From JBCBST01 sp039819115 (GTDB taxonomy: Bacteria > Bacteroidota > Rhodothermia > Balneolales > Balneolaceae): a stretch of 6,834 nucleotides of DNA. The notes below the pieces were generated by a model. That model searched no databases and was not told where the DNA came from. It saw only the letters and a program-made list of their open reading frames with translations. Of the stretch, positions 1 to 5,643 are shown one piece after another; positions within the stretch are counted from its first letter, which is position 1, and each line of letters opens with the position of its first letter. The stretch lies in the NCBI GenBank assembly GCA_039819115.1, contig JBCBST010000148.1, forward strand, positions 1-6,834. Direction: 5' to 3'. The position numbers and the translations under genes were made by a program.

Positions 1-276
1 CAAAACGAGGCTGAATTGTATTTTTTAGTTCGCTTTCTAAACGTTATGACAATGTTTTTAGCCGATTCGTTTTCGGAAAAAATGGATTTATTTCGAAAAA
101 AGTATCTCCCCTCAATTGAACATGCTTATAAAAATGAACCGAATAAAAACCCAAGCACTGATGAGCTTCAGAAGGCACTCATGGAGGTTCAAGAAAATCT
201 AAATCGTGAGCCGTTTCCTGAAATGAAAGAACACTTTATTAAAGCTCTTTTAGATGGTTTAATAAATAATGGCTGA
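1..276 (+). CDS. 3' end of unrecognised gene, probably part of a restriction-modification locus
   Basis: The reading frame is open from the first base of the window to a TGA at 274-276, giving 91 C-terminal residues. A TTG at 16 and ATGs at 46 and 52 lie in frame, but none has a ribosome binding site, and the frame continues through the left edge, so I treat this as a truncated longer gene. The visible part is polar and looks mostly helical: a short hydrophobic stretch (YFLVRFLNVMTMFLA), then charged segments around EKMDLFRKKYLPSIEHAY and a C-terminal helix ending DGLINNG. I see no catalytic motif and do not recognise the family; it does not resemble the C-terminus of a C5 methyltransferase. 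Its stop overlaps the start of the vsr remnant by 8 nt (ATG at 269), the tight coupling usual within one operon, so a role as a restriction or accessory protein of that locus is inferred from context only. GC is about 35%, far below the genes on the right. Confidence 0.55.
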   Translation, partial: QNEAELYFLVRFLNVMTMFLADSFSEKMDLFRKKYLPSIEHAYKNEPNKNPSTDELQKALMEVQENLNREPFPEMKEHFIKALLDGLINNG

Positions 277-540
277 TGTTTTCTCAAAATCCAAGAAAAG
301 CTAAATCATGGCGATCATTTCACGGTATGAAATAAAGCCAGAAATCATTCAAAAATGGCCAACTTGTCGACAAAAAACCAGAGTTTTGAGGGAGTAAATT
401 AAAACGCATCAAAAAAAGTGATCAGAAAGTGTTATCAGAACTAATAGAAACGGAATCCAGAGGTATTGTGGCTTAAAAATATGAATTGACAACACCTCCA
501 AACTGAAGAGAAACAGATCGCCGAGTTCATTGGTGTTTAA
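269..540 (+). pseudogene. vsr: vsr pseudogene: decayed very-short-patch-repair (T:G mismatch) endonuclease
   Basis: Vsr nicks DNA next to T:G mismatches arising from deamination of 5-methylcytosine and normally sits beside a C5 methyltransferase gene. From ATG 269 the frame reads MADVFSKSKKS, stop, IMAIISRYEIKPEI. This aligns without gaps with the Vsr N-terminus as I remember it from E. coli (MADV start, Met at position 14, Glu at position 25; many homologues have TKPEI here). It then jumps to a Vsr C-terminal region: KWPTCRQK, then after a frame change PEF-stop-GSKLKRIKKSDQKVLSEL, ending IVA-stop-KYEL, matching the family pattern PEFW...K..RN..RD...L...GWRVLIVWECEL. Lesions seen: TAA 302-304 at codon 12; loss of about 45-50 codons near base 350, which removes the catalytic Asp and the metal and zinc ligand region; a +1 shift at the A6 run 372-377; TGA 387-389 where Trp belongs; TAA 474-476 exactly where the WECEL Trp belongs; and a further shift near 499, after which EEKQIAEFIGV runs to TAA 538-540. 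Too many lesions for sequencing error. It cannot encode an active enzyme. Confidence 0.8.
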
Positions 541-545
541 CCAAT

Positions 546-1145
546 TTAAATGGTGTCACCCCCCAACCCAAACACACACTCTCTCCCTAACGCATCTTCC
601 AATAACTCCTTGTACTCCACCTGGTTTATTTCTTTGGCGCCGAAACGTCCTAAATGATCGGTATAAAATTGGGTATCCCAGAGGGTAAAGCCGTTTTGGA
701 CTAAGACCTGGTGGCACCAGTACAGGGCTACTTTATCGGCTTCGGGTGCCCGTTTGAACATGCTTTCACCGAAAAAGGCCCCGCCAAGCGCTACCCCGTA
801 GAGTCCTCCAACGAGCCGCTCGTCCTTAAACACTTCCACCGAATGGGCAAACCCATGCTGGTGCAGTATGGTGTAGGAGTTCAGGATGATGTCGTTAATC
901 CAGGTGGATTCCCGTTCTGCACACCCTTCCATCACTTCCCGGAAACAGGTATCGATCCGTACTTCAAAATGTCTGTTGCGGATGATGCGGGCTACGTTTT
1001 TCGACACCCGGAATTCGGAAAGGGGGATGATCCCTCGTTTGGGAGCCGTGTACCAATCCACCCCTTCATCATCGCGGCTTTGGGCCATTGGGAAGATGCC
1101 CTGGGCATACGCTTCAAGCAGGGATTGGGGTGGAATGATCTTCAT
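546..1145 (-). CDS. aat: Leucyl/phenylalanyl-tRNA--protein transferase (Aat), short form
   Basis: Aat moves Leu or Phe from aminoacyl-tRNA to the N-terminal Arg or Lys of proteins in the cytoplasm, creating an N-degron read by ClpS and destroyed by ClpAP. The 199-residue product shows the family signatures in order: LLEAYAQGIFPM (9-20), WYTAPKRGIIP (31-41), TWINDII (81-87), HGFAHSVEVF (97-106), LVGGLYGVALGGAFFGESMF (111-130) and LWDTQF with HLGRFGAKEI (155-172). E127 of GESMF and Q159 of DTQF correspond to the E. coli active-site residues E156 and Q188. Compared with E. coli Aat (234 aa) the first 30 or so residues of the small N-terminal domain are missing, as is usual in the short lineage of the family. 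The ATG at 1143-1145 lies 3 nt after the stop of the metalloprotease gene with no Shine-Dalgarno sequence, so expression is probably by coupling or read-through from that gene. All key residues are present; it looks functional. Confidence 0.96.
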   Translation of the reverse strand: MKIIPPQSLLEAYAQGIFPMAQSRDDEGVDWYTAPKRGIIPLSEFRVSKNVARIIRNRHFEVRIDTCFREVMEGCAERESTWINDIILNSYTILHQHGFAHSVEVFKDERLVGGLYGVALGGAFFGESMFKRAPEADKVALYWCHQVLVQNGFTLWDTQFYTDHLGRFGAKEINQVEYKELLEDALGRECVFGLGGDTI

Positions 1146-1148
1146 GGA

Positions 1149-3572
1149 TTAAAAATCGCAGGACAAATGTGCATGCCCGCTTCCGCTGCCAATGGGTGAT
1201 CCCGGAGGAGCGGATGGCGTGGACGGGGCTTCAAATTCTTCGGGGTTGTCCAGGTAGTTCTGAATCATGGATGCTGCCATCAGGCGGGAGGGATGGCTAT
1301 TCACCTGGTTCAGCTTCAGCATCAGACCTGAAAGCTGATCCTGAACAATGGCTTTCGTTAACAGTCCGGAGGAGCCGGAAGCGTGTAACCCAATCAGGTG
1401 CTTAACATACTCCAGGTTCACCACCTGCTGGATGCTACCCTTATAATCATCACGAATGGGCTGGTCCCAGGTGGCGCTGTTTAGTGCCGTAATCACTTCC
1501 CGTAGGTTCAGATTCCCTTCACGGGCTCCGTATTCCACCAGACGATTGGCTCGCTGTGGATTCAGAATCATGCCTAAGGGTACAGATGCACCGGTCTGGG
1601 CAATGCTTAAGGCATCCAGGGTAGGACCGGTGTTCCCCCGGAATAATTCTCTCGTGGAGGAAATGGCATTCGGGCGGGGCGGGATGACGTTCAGAATGGA
1701 TTCGGGCAGAGCCAGGGCTTCCGGAGACAGAGTGGCCAGCAACTGGTTCAGGGCTTTTTCCTGCACCTTTTTAGGCACCGTGGTCGGATAGGGCTGGGTG
1801 TCCCCTTTCAGCTTGTAGTTGTAATCCAGTCCGCCAATAAGCTTCGCTGTTCCTTCTACCTGGTACCGGTGAAACAGGTAGATAGGTACCAGCTTATCTT
1901 CGAGCAGAGCCAGGGGCTCTCCGCTTTTAATGGTGTTTTCTCCGAAGTTCTTCAGAGCCATTTCCCGCACTTCCATGATATGCCCAAGCTGATCCACTAC
2001 TTCGGTTCCATAATCCCAAAGATGGGCATGGGGATGTGCTCCACCGCGGGGCCGGGCATCGTTATCGGAGATATACAGCAAGCCGTTGGCGTGAGCTTCA
2101 TCCAGAATAGCATCCAGAGCGGCATCTTCGTCGGTGCCTTCCGGGAAGTCCTGGTATCCAAAAGCGATGGTCACCTTATCCCACTCCCCGATGCCCACAT
2201 CATAGGCATCGCTCAGATCCAAACCTCCGTTTTTAATGTCTACTTTGGGATGGGGGTAGTCCATCACCGATTCCCGCCCGTTTACGCTGGAGGCAAAGTT
2301 GTGGGATATGCCCAGGGTGTGCCCTACTTCGTGGGCGGATAGCTGCCGGATGCGGGCCAGGGCCATTTCTTTCATCCGGGGATCGGCTTTTGATTCGTCG
2401 GCGTAGGGCGAGAGTAGTCCCTCCGCAATCATAAAATCCTGGCGCACGCGAAGGGAGCCGAGTAGCACATTCCCTTTGATGATTTCCCCGGTGCGTGGGT
2501 CGGTTACCGACGATCCATAACTCCATCCCCGGGTTGACCGATGCACCCAATTGATCACGTTGTAGCGGATGTCGAGGGGATGGGCGTCATCGGGAAGGAC
2601 TCTCACCTGGAAGGCATCTTTGTATCCAGCCGCTTCGAAGGCCTGGTTCCACCAGCGTGCACCTTCCAACAGGGCACTGCGAACGGGTTCCGGTGTACCA
2701 TTATCCAGGTAGTACACGATGGGCTCTACCGCTTCGCTGACTTCCGCATCGGGGTTTTTCTTTTCCAGCCGGTGTCGGGATATAAATCGTTTGACGAGGG
2801 GTTCGTCGATGGGGGTGCCGTAATCCTGGTAGGAGATGCCGAAGTATCCCGAGCGGGGATCCATTTTCCGGGATTCATACTTATCGTCAGGGGCTTCCAC
2901 AAAGGAATGGTGCTGCCGTACCGTGATAGCGGAAGAGGTGGGGACCACGGAGCGTACATATCGCCCCGGATTGGATCCGGTGAATGTGAGCAGGGCTTCA
3001 AATTCGGTGTTTTTTGGGAAGTTGAAGCTTCCTTCGGGATATAAAGCGGATCGGGTTTTATCAACTTTATAGGAGCCTTCGCGGTTGTTTCGGAGTCGGC
3101 TGACTACGCCGTGTGCATCGCGCATGATGAACGCGGTGATGTTAACCAGCACGGTTGATCCGGATTGGGCTTCAATTTTAAATCCCCAAAGCACAGACGA
3201 AGCAAAGGCTTCGGCTACGGATTTACGCTCCAGTTCGTTGTCGGTTTTGGCGATGTAGTCGAGATTGGGTTGTACGAGCAAGAGCTTGGGTCCCCGACGT
3301 TCAAAGTATACGATCCGTGTGCCGGAGAGCTGGCTTCGATCCAGCCCGATGTCATTGGAGCCCACACCGGCGGCTAATGATGTGACGTATATGAATTCTT
3401 CGTTGTAGGCATCGACTTCCAGCCAGAGCTCGTCTTTGGCTTCGTCGTGATAGTAGGTGAAGAAGCCTTCGGATTTAGTGAATCCCTTGGTTTTGTCTTT
3501 GATGGAGGGGAGTTGGGCTAAAACGGATGCGCCCAGCATCAGCCCGATGAGAAGAAGAAAACTGCGTTTCAT
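1149..3572 (-). CDS. Secreted zinc-dependent metalloprotease, metzincin with DUF5117/DUF5118-type N-terminus
   Basis: An 807-residue protein predicted to be exported and to cleave proteins outside the cytoplasm; the substrate is unknown. Residues 1-19 form a signal peptide (KR, then FLLLIGLMLGASVLA, cleavage likely before Q20; no lipobox Cys). The region GFFTYYHDEAKDELWLEV and on to about residue 270 resembles the DUF5118 and DUF5117 domains, including SRYxxx-like segments around YESRKMDPRSGYFG. The catalytic site is HEVGHTLGISH (H414, E415, H418, H424), the HExxHxxGxxH metzincin motif, followed by the Met-turn SVMDY (M437); this is the Met-zincin/DUF4953 domain known from EcxA-like proteins. 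The C-terminus is a Pro/Gly/Ser tail (PSAPPGSPIGSGSGHAH) ending SCDF. I chose ATG 3570-3572 because it puts the signal peptide at the N-terminus; the frame also opens at a TTG at 3605, which would add 11 residues in front of it. The start has no Shine-Dalgarno sequence. aat follows 3 nt after the stop, so the two are probably co-transcribed. Confidence 0.93.
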   Translation of the reverse strand: MKRSFLLLIGLMLGASVLAQLPSIKDKTKGFTKSEGFFTYYHDEAKDELWLEVDAYNEEFIYVTSLAAGVGSNDIGLDRSQLSGTRIVYFERRGPKLLLVQPNLDYIAKTDNELERKSVAEAFASSVLWGFKIEAQSGSTVLVNITAFIMRDAHGVVSRLRNNREGSYKVDKTRSALYPEGSFNFPKNTEFEALLTFTGSNPGRYVRSVVPTSSAITVRQHHSFVEAPDDKYESRKMDPRSGYFGISYQDYGTPIDEPLVKRFISRHRLEKKNPDAEVSEAVEPIVYYLDNGTPEPVRSALLEGARWWNQAFEAAGYKDAFQVRVLPDDAHPLDIRYNVINWVHRSTRGWSYGSSVTDPRTGEIIKGNVLLGSLRVRQDFMIAEGLLSPYADESKADPRMKEMALARIRQLSAHEVGHTLGISHNFASSVNGRESVMDYPHPKVDIKNGGLDLSDAYDVGIGEWDKVTIAFGYQDFPEGTDEDAALDAILDEAHANGLLYISDNDARPRGGAHPHAHLWDYGTEVVDQLGHIMEVREMALKNFGENTIKSGEPLALLEDKLVPIYLFHRYQVEGTAKLIGGLDYNYKLKGDTQPYPTTVPKKVQEKALNQLLATLSPEALALPESILNVIPPRPNAISSTRELFRGNTGPTLDALSIAQTGASVPLGMILNPQRANRLVEYGAREGNLNLREVITALNSATWDQPIRDDYKGSIQQVVNLEYVKHLIGLHASGSSGLLTKAIVQDQLSGLMLKLNQVNSHPSRLMAASMIQNYLDNPEEFEAPSTPSAPPGSPIGSGSGHAHLSCDF

Positions 3573-3582
3573 GCTAAGAGGT

Positions 3583-3588
3583 ATAATA
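3583..3588 (-). promoter_or_regulatory. Weak candidate -10 element for the metalloprotease-aat transcript
   Basis: Read on the minus strand, TATTAT (5 of 6 to TATAAT) ends 10 nt before the ATG at 3572, which would place the transcription start only a few bases before the start codon, giving a nearly leaderless message. A TTTG at 3603-3606 lies about 18-20 nt upstream, compatible with the Bacteroidota -33 box, but the expected TAnnTTTG -7 box is only partly met (TACCTCTT). It lies just downstream of a terminator-like hairpin, which is where a separate promoter would be needed. No experimental support. Confidence 0.2.
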
Positions 3589-3602
3589 ATGTGACAGGAG
3601 AG

Positions 3603-3630
3603 CAAAAAACGGATTTATTGGGAATAAATC
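3603..3630 (-). terminator. Terminator-like hairpin upstream of the metalloprotease gene
   Basis: On the minus strand GATTTATT, loop CCC, AATAAATC is a perfect 8-bp stem (3612-3619 with 3623-3630), followed two bases later by six T (3604-3609). The form is that of an intrinsic terminator for transcripts arriving from the symporter side, although the stem has only one G:C pair and would be weak. It lies about 30 nt before the ATG at 3572, so it might instead act as a leader attenuator. On the plus strand there is also a T6 run, but 9 nt away from the stem. Confidence 0.4.
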
Positions 3631-3652
3631 AGGGGGTGATTTTTTGGGGTGG

Positions 3653-3673
3653 GGGCTTCGTTACCAGATAAAA
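3653..3673 (+). repeat. Near-direct repeat, copy 1 (GCTTCGTTACCAGATAAAA)
   Basis: This 21-base stretch matches 3943-3963 at 18 of 21 positions, with CCAGATAAAA identical in both. In copy 2 the left part forms the right arm of a palindrome; here the matching left arm is absent. It is probably a partial copy of the same dispersed element. Confidence 0.6.
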
Positions 3674-3675
3674 GG

Positions 3676-3720
3676 CTGTCACCCTGATCCGCCTTCCGGC
3701 AGACTCGCTCGGGATGACAG
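3676..3720. repeat. Imperfect palindrome CTGTCACCC ... GGGATGACAG
   Basis: Outer arms CTGTCA (3676-3681) and TGACAG (3715-3720) pair perfectly; the next CCC and GGG pair after a one-base bulge. The centre contains a small second hairpin GCC-TTCC-GGC (3691-3700). The sequence type (GTCATCCCGAGCGAGTCTGCC on the other strand) resembles intergenic dispersed repeats I recall from many environmental genomes; copy number in this genome is unknown. Confidence 0.55.
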
Positions 3721-3734
3721 CAAACCGCACAGTC

Positions 3735-3754
3735 ACTCCTGTGAAGACAGGAGT
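3735..3754. repeat. Perfect hairpin ACTCCTGT-GAAG-ACAGGAGT
   Basis: Eight-base arms at 3735-3742 and 3747-3754 are perfectly complementary around a 4-base loop. Its plan (8-bp stem, 4-nt loop, TCCTG core) is the same as the hairpin at 3790-3809, suggesting the two are diverged relatives of one repeat family. Confidence 0.6.
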
Positions 3755-3789
3755 CTTAATCGGTATCAAAGGCGTATTCTACGAATTAG

Positions 3790-3809
3790 ATTCCTGCCTA
3801 CGCAGGAAT
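3790..3809. repeat. Perfect hairpin ATTCCTGC-CTAC-GCAGGAAT
   Basis: Arms 3790-3797 and 3802-3809 pair perfectly around loop CTAC, followed by GAC. This TTCCTGC...GCAGGAATGAC form is a common dispersed intergenic repeat in unrelated bacteria as far as I recall. No T tract follows, so it is not an intrinsic terminator. Confidence 0.6.
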
Positions 3810-3847
3810 GACAAAACCGAGGGCTTCCTGTTCAACCAAATCATACC

Positions 3848-3875
3848 GTAGGGGCGTATCGCCATATGCCCCTAC
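3848..3875. repeat. Palindrome GTAGGGGCGTAT-CGCC-ATATGCCCCTAC
   Basis: The 12-base arms (3848-3859 and 3864-3875) pair with a single G:T wobble around a 4-base loop. GTAGGGGC...GCCCCTAC palindromes are a well-known form of dispersed repeat in cyanobacteria and other phyla; whether this is mobile or merely repeated here cannot be seen from one copy. Confidence 0.6.
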
Positions 3876-3930
3876 TACCAACATCTTATCGGGTCAAAAT
3901 CTTATGACAAGTATGAAGCCCAACCAATCA

Positions 3931-3955
3931 GGTCACGGAGCAGAGCTCCGTAACC
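3931..3955. repeat. Palindrome GGTCACGGAGC-AGA-GCTCCGTAACC
   Basis: Eleven-base arms (3931-3941 and 3945-3955) pair at 10 of 11 positions around a 3-base loop. The right arm continues into CCAGATAAAA and is part of the near-direct repeat shared with 3653-3673. Confidence 0.6.
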
Positions 3956-3963
3956 AGATAAAA
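3943..3963 (+). repeat. Near-direct repeat, copy 2 (GCTCCGTAACCAGATAAAA)
   Basis: It matches 3653-3673 at 18 of 21 positions, 290 bases away. This copy overlaps the right arm of the palindrome at 3931-3955, so it is probably the more complete one. The two copies bracket three of the other hairpins and the 3676-3720 palindrome. Confidence 0.6.
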
Positions 3964-4000
3964 ACTAGCACAAGCGTCAGTTAAAGCCAGCTAAAACCGA

Positions 4001-4147
4001 AAACTCGTAGCCCTATCGAAAACCCACTGTTTGACGAGTTTCAGTTTGGGGTAATGTCGAAGACGATGTTTTGTATCCTGAAACGAGGAGTTTGGGTTTT
4101 CTTGATTTTTTCGACCCTTTTGTATCAAGACAAAAGGGTCAAGAAAA
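4001..4147. repeat. Nested inverted-repeat block downstream of the symporter gene
   Basis: Four exact inverted repeats are interleaved: AAACTCGT/ACGAGTTT (4001-4008, 4034-4041), GAAAACCCA/TGGGTTTTC (4018-4026, 4093-4101), TTTTCTTGA/TCAAGAAAA (4097-4105, 4139-4147) and GACCCTTTTG/CAAAAGGGTC (4113-4122, 4131-4140, loop TATCAAGA). The last two share two bases and could form one bulged hairpin. The segment CTTGATACAAAAG on the minus strand resembles a repeat I recall from Bacteroidota-type genomes, but I cannot verify that. No T tract follows the stems in either direction, so this is not a standard intrinsic terminator, although its position 13 nt past the symporter stop would let it protect or end that transcript's 3' end. 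Confidence 0.55.
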
Positions 4148-4159
4148 TGACTGAACGAC

Positions 4160-5551
4160 CTACAACACCCCCTGCTCTTTCATCCGGGCGAAGTAATCCC
4201 GGGCGGCTTCCATCACTTTGGGTGAAAGAATAATGGCTACCGTCATCGTGGGGATGCTCATCAGCGCAAACATACCATCCGTGAAATTGAGTACGGCATT
4301 AATAGTGGCAACGGATCCGAAAATGATGGCCACGGCATAGAAATAGTTAAAGTATTTCTGCTTATCGGCCCCGATGAGAAAACCCAGACATTTAGTGGAG
4401 TAGTAGGAGTAAGTGAACAGGGAACTGAATCCAAAAATAAGCACACAAAAGATGAGCAGGTATACCCCGGCCGGACCAATGGCTTCCTGGAAGGCGGAGG
4501 CGGTAAGGGTAATCCCGTTACTTTCGCCTGTTTTCCATACATCCGTCACTAAAATGGCCAGAGCCGTCATGGTACACACCACAAGGGTATCGATGAAGGG
4601 ACCCATCATGGCTACCAGTCCTTCCCGAACCGGTTCCTTGGTTTTGGCTGCCCCGTGAGCAAGGGTGGCCGTTCCGATTCCCGCTTCGTTCGAGAACGCA
4701 GCTCGTTTGGTGCCGTGCACAATCAAACTACCCAATACCCCGCCGAAAGCAGCATCCCCATTAAAATACGCCCCCTGGAAGGCATCGGTAACAATAAGCA
4801 GCAGGTATTTACCCAGTACATCAATGTGAATACCCAGAATAACAAGCACACAGGCTACATAGATCACCACCATAGCCGGAACCATTTTGGAAGCCACTTT
4901 ACCTACCCGTTTAATCCCTCCAAAAATCACGATGGATACAATCCCCAAAATCACAAACCCGCTGATCAGATCACTGGTAAAATGATTGGTTGCATCCGTA
5001 ACGCCATTGGGCACCAGTACAAAGTCGCGTACGATTTGGGTGACCTGGTTAGCCTGGAAGATGGGAAGGGGACCAAATAACCCGGCAACGGCAAAGAGTA
5101 CGGCCAGGGGTTTCCACTTTTTTCCCAGTCCTTCCATAATCATGTACATGGTACCCCCCTGGATATCGCCATTGGAGTCTTTTCCACGGTACATAATGGA
5201 CAGGGTACAGGTGAAAAACTTGGTGGCCATTCCCACCACGGCACTCACCCACATCCAAAACACGGCGCCGGGTCCGCCAATGGCTATCGCTACAGCCACT
5301 CCGCTGATGTTTCCAAGGCCTACCGTTGCGGCCAGGGCGCTGGATAGCGCTTCAAAGTGACTGATGTCGCCCGGATCGTCGGGATCATCAAACCGACCCC
5401 TCAAAATATCTACGCTGTGCCAAAAATAACGATAGGGGGTAAAACGGGAGTAGAGTAAAAAAAAGAGTCCGCCACCTACCAATAAAATAACTAAGGGTGT
5501 TCCCCACATGAAGGAGGAAAAGGCGGCCAGTGCCTGATCAATAGTTTCCAA
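4160..5551 (-). CDS. Sodium:alanine symporter, AgcS/AlsT family
   Basis: A 463-residue inner-membrane carrier that imports alanine, or a related small amino acid such as glycine, with Na+ (family PF01235, TC 2.A.25). Signatures: SSFMWGTPLVILLVGGGLFF at the N-terminus; ALSSALAATVGLGNISGVAV (68-87); GGPGAVFWMWVSAVVGMATKF (92-112); QGGTMYMIMEGLG (131-143), where most members have GGPMYYI; FSNEAGIGTATLAHGAAKT (286-304); and FIDTLVVCTMTALAI (319-333). About ten hydrophobic segments span the rest, and the length is normal. The start is odd: no in-frame ATG lies between the upstream stop (5576-5578) and residue 15, so TTG 5549-5551 is the best start. It gives the usual family N-terminus, and it follows directly on seven of the eight T in the run. 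No Shine-Dalgarno sequence is seen. It lies 92 nt after the dinB-like gene, with a hairpin between, so it is probably its own transcript. The exact substrate is inferred from the family only. Confidence 0.94.
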   Translation of the reverse strand: METIDQALAAFSSFMWGTPLVILLVGGGLFFLLYSRFTPYRYFWHSVDILRGRFDDPDDPGDISHFEALSSALAATVGLGNISGVAVAIAIGGPGAVFWMWVSAVVGMATKFFTCTLSIMYRGKDSNGDIQGGTMYMIMEGLGKKWKPLAVLFAVAGLFGPLPIFQANQVTQIVRDFVLVPNGVTDATNHFTSDLISGFVILGIVSIVIFGGIKRVGKVASKMVPAMVVIYVACVLVILGIHIDVLGKYLLLIVTDAFQGAYFNGDAAFGGVLGSLIVHGTKRAAFSNEAGIGTATLAHGAAKTKEPVREGLVAMMGPFIDTLVVCTMTALAILVTDVWKTGESNGITLTASAFQEAIGPAGVYLLIFCVLIFGFSSLFTYSYYSTKCLGFLIGADKQKYFNYFYAVAIIFGSVATINAVLNFTDGMFALMSIPTMTVAIILSPKVMEAARDYFARMKEQGVL

Positions 5552-5613
5552 AAAAAAGGGGTTAGGTTCCTGAGGTTAGGGATTCCGGTGCAAGATATTG
5601 AATTAAGCCTGAG

Positions 5614-5632
5614 AAAAGCACCCGATGCTTTT
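5614..5632 (-). terminator. Short terminator-like hairpin after the dinB-like gene
   Basis: Arms AAAAGCA (5614-5620) and TGCTTTT (5626-5632) pair perfectly around a 5-base loop, 11 nt beyond the dinB-like stop. On the minus strand the stem ends in TTTTCTC. On the plus strand it runs into seven T, but no plus-strand gene ends here. With three G:C or C:G-containing core pairs it is a weak terminator. Confidence 0.4.
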
Positions 5633-5643
5633 TTTAGTTCCTG

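Larger units (their letters stand above)
3631..4159. other. Gene-free palindrome-rich spacer between the symporter and metalloprotease genes
   Basis: I find no convincing coding frame on either strand across this stretch. It is instead filled with inverted repeats of the compact kinds that are scattered through many bacterial intergenic regions (each listed separately), plus one near-direct repeat. Both flanking genes run on the minus strand, so the spacer must carry the end of the symporter transcript. The first 30 bases are G-rich on the plus strand (AGGGGGTGA, TTGGGGTGGGGG at 3644-3655). No transposase, tRNA or recognisable attachment site is present. Confidence 0.7.

Noticed and set aside
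308..397. A 29-codon ATG frame
   Set aside because: Its product is the internal part of the decayed vsr frame (Met 14 onwards), so it is a fragment of the pseudogene, not a small gene.
429..476. GTG mini-frame encoding VLSELIETESRGIVA
   Set aside because: Explained as part of the Vsr C-terminal region interrupted by a stop at a conserved Trp position.
529..545. Hairpin ATTGGT-GTTTA-ACCAAT at the aat stop, considered as aat terminator
   Set aside because: Only six base pairs, no T tract on the minus strand, and it overlaps the end of the vsr remnant; not enough to call.
711..1199. A 162-codon plus-strand open frame opposite aat
   Set aside because: It is antisense to a gene with full Aat signatures, its product matches nothing I recognise, and long antisense frames are expected in GC-richer coding sequence. 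Similar plus-strand frames at 1456-1791, 1869-2342, 2541-3044 and 4655-5080 were dropped for the same reason.
3573..3605. Upstream TTG start for the metalloprotease (11 extra residues)
   Set aside because: It would bury the signal peptide behind MLSCHIIIPLS; the ATG at 3572 gives a normal exported N-terminus.
3676..3963. CRISPR array
   Set aside because: The palindromes differ in sequence and spacing, and there is no regular repeat-spacer pattern or cas gene.
4113..4140. Perfect 10-bp stem considered as intrinsic terminator of the symporter gene
   Set aside because: The bases after the stem are GAAAAAA on the minus strand and AAGAAAA on the plus strand; there is no T tract.
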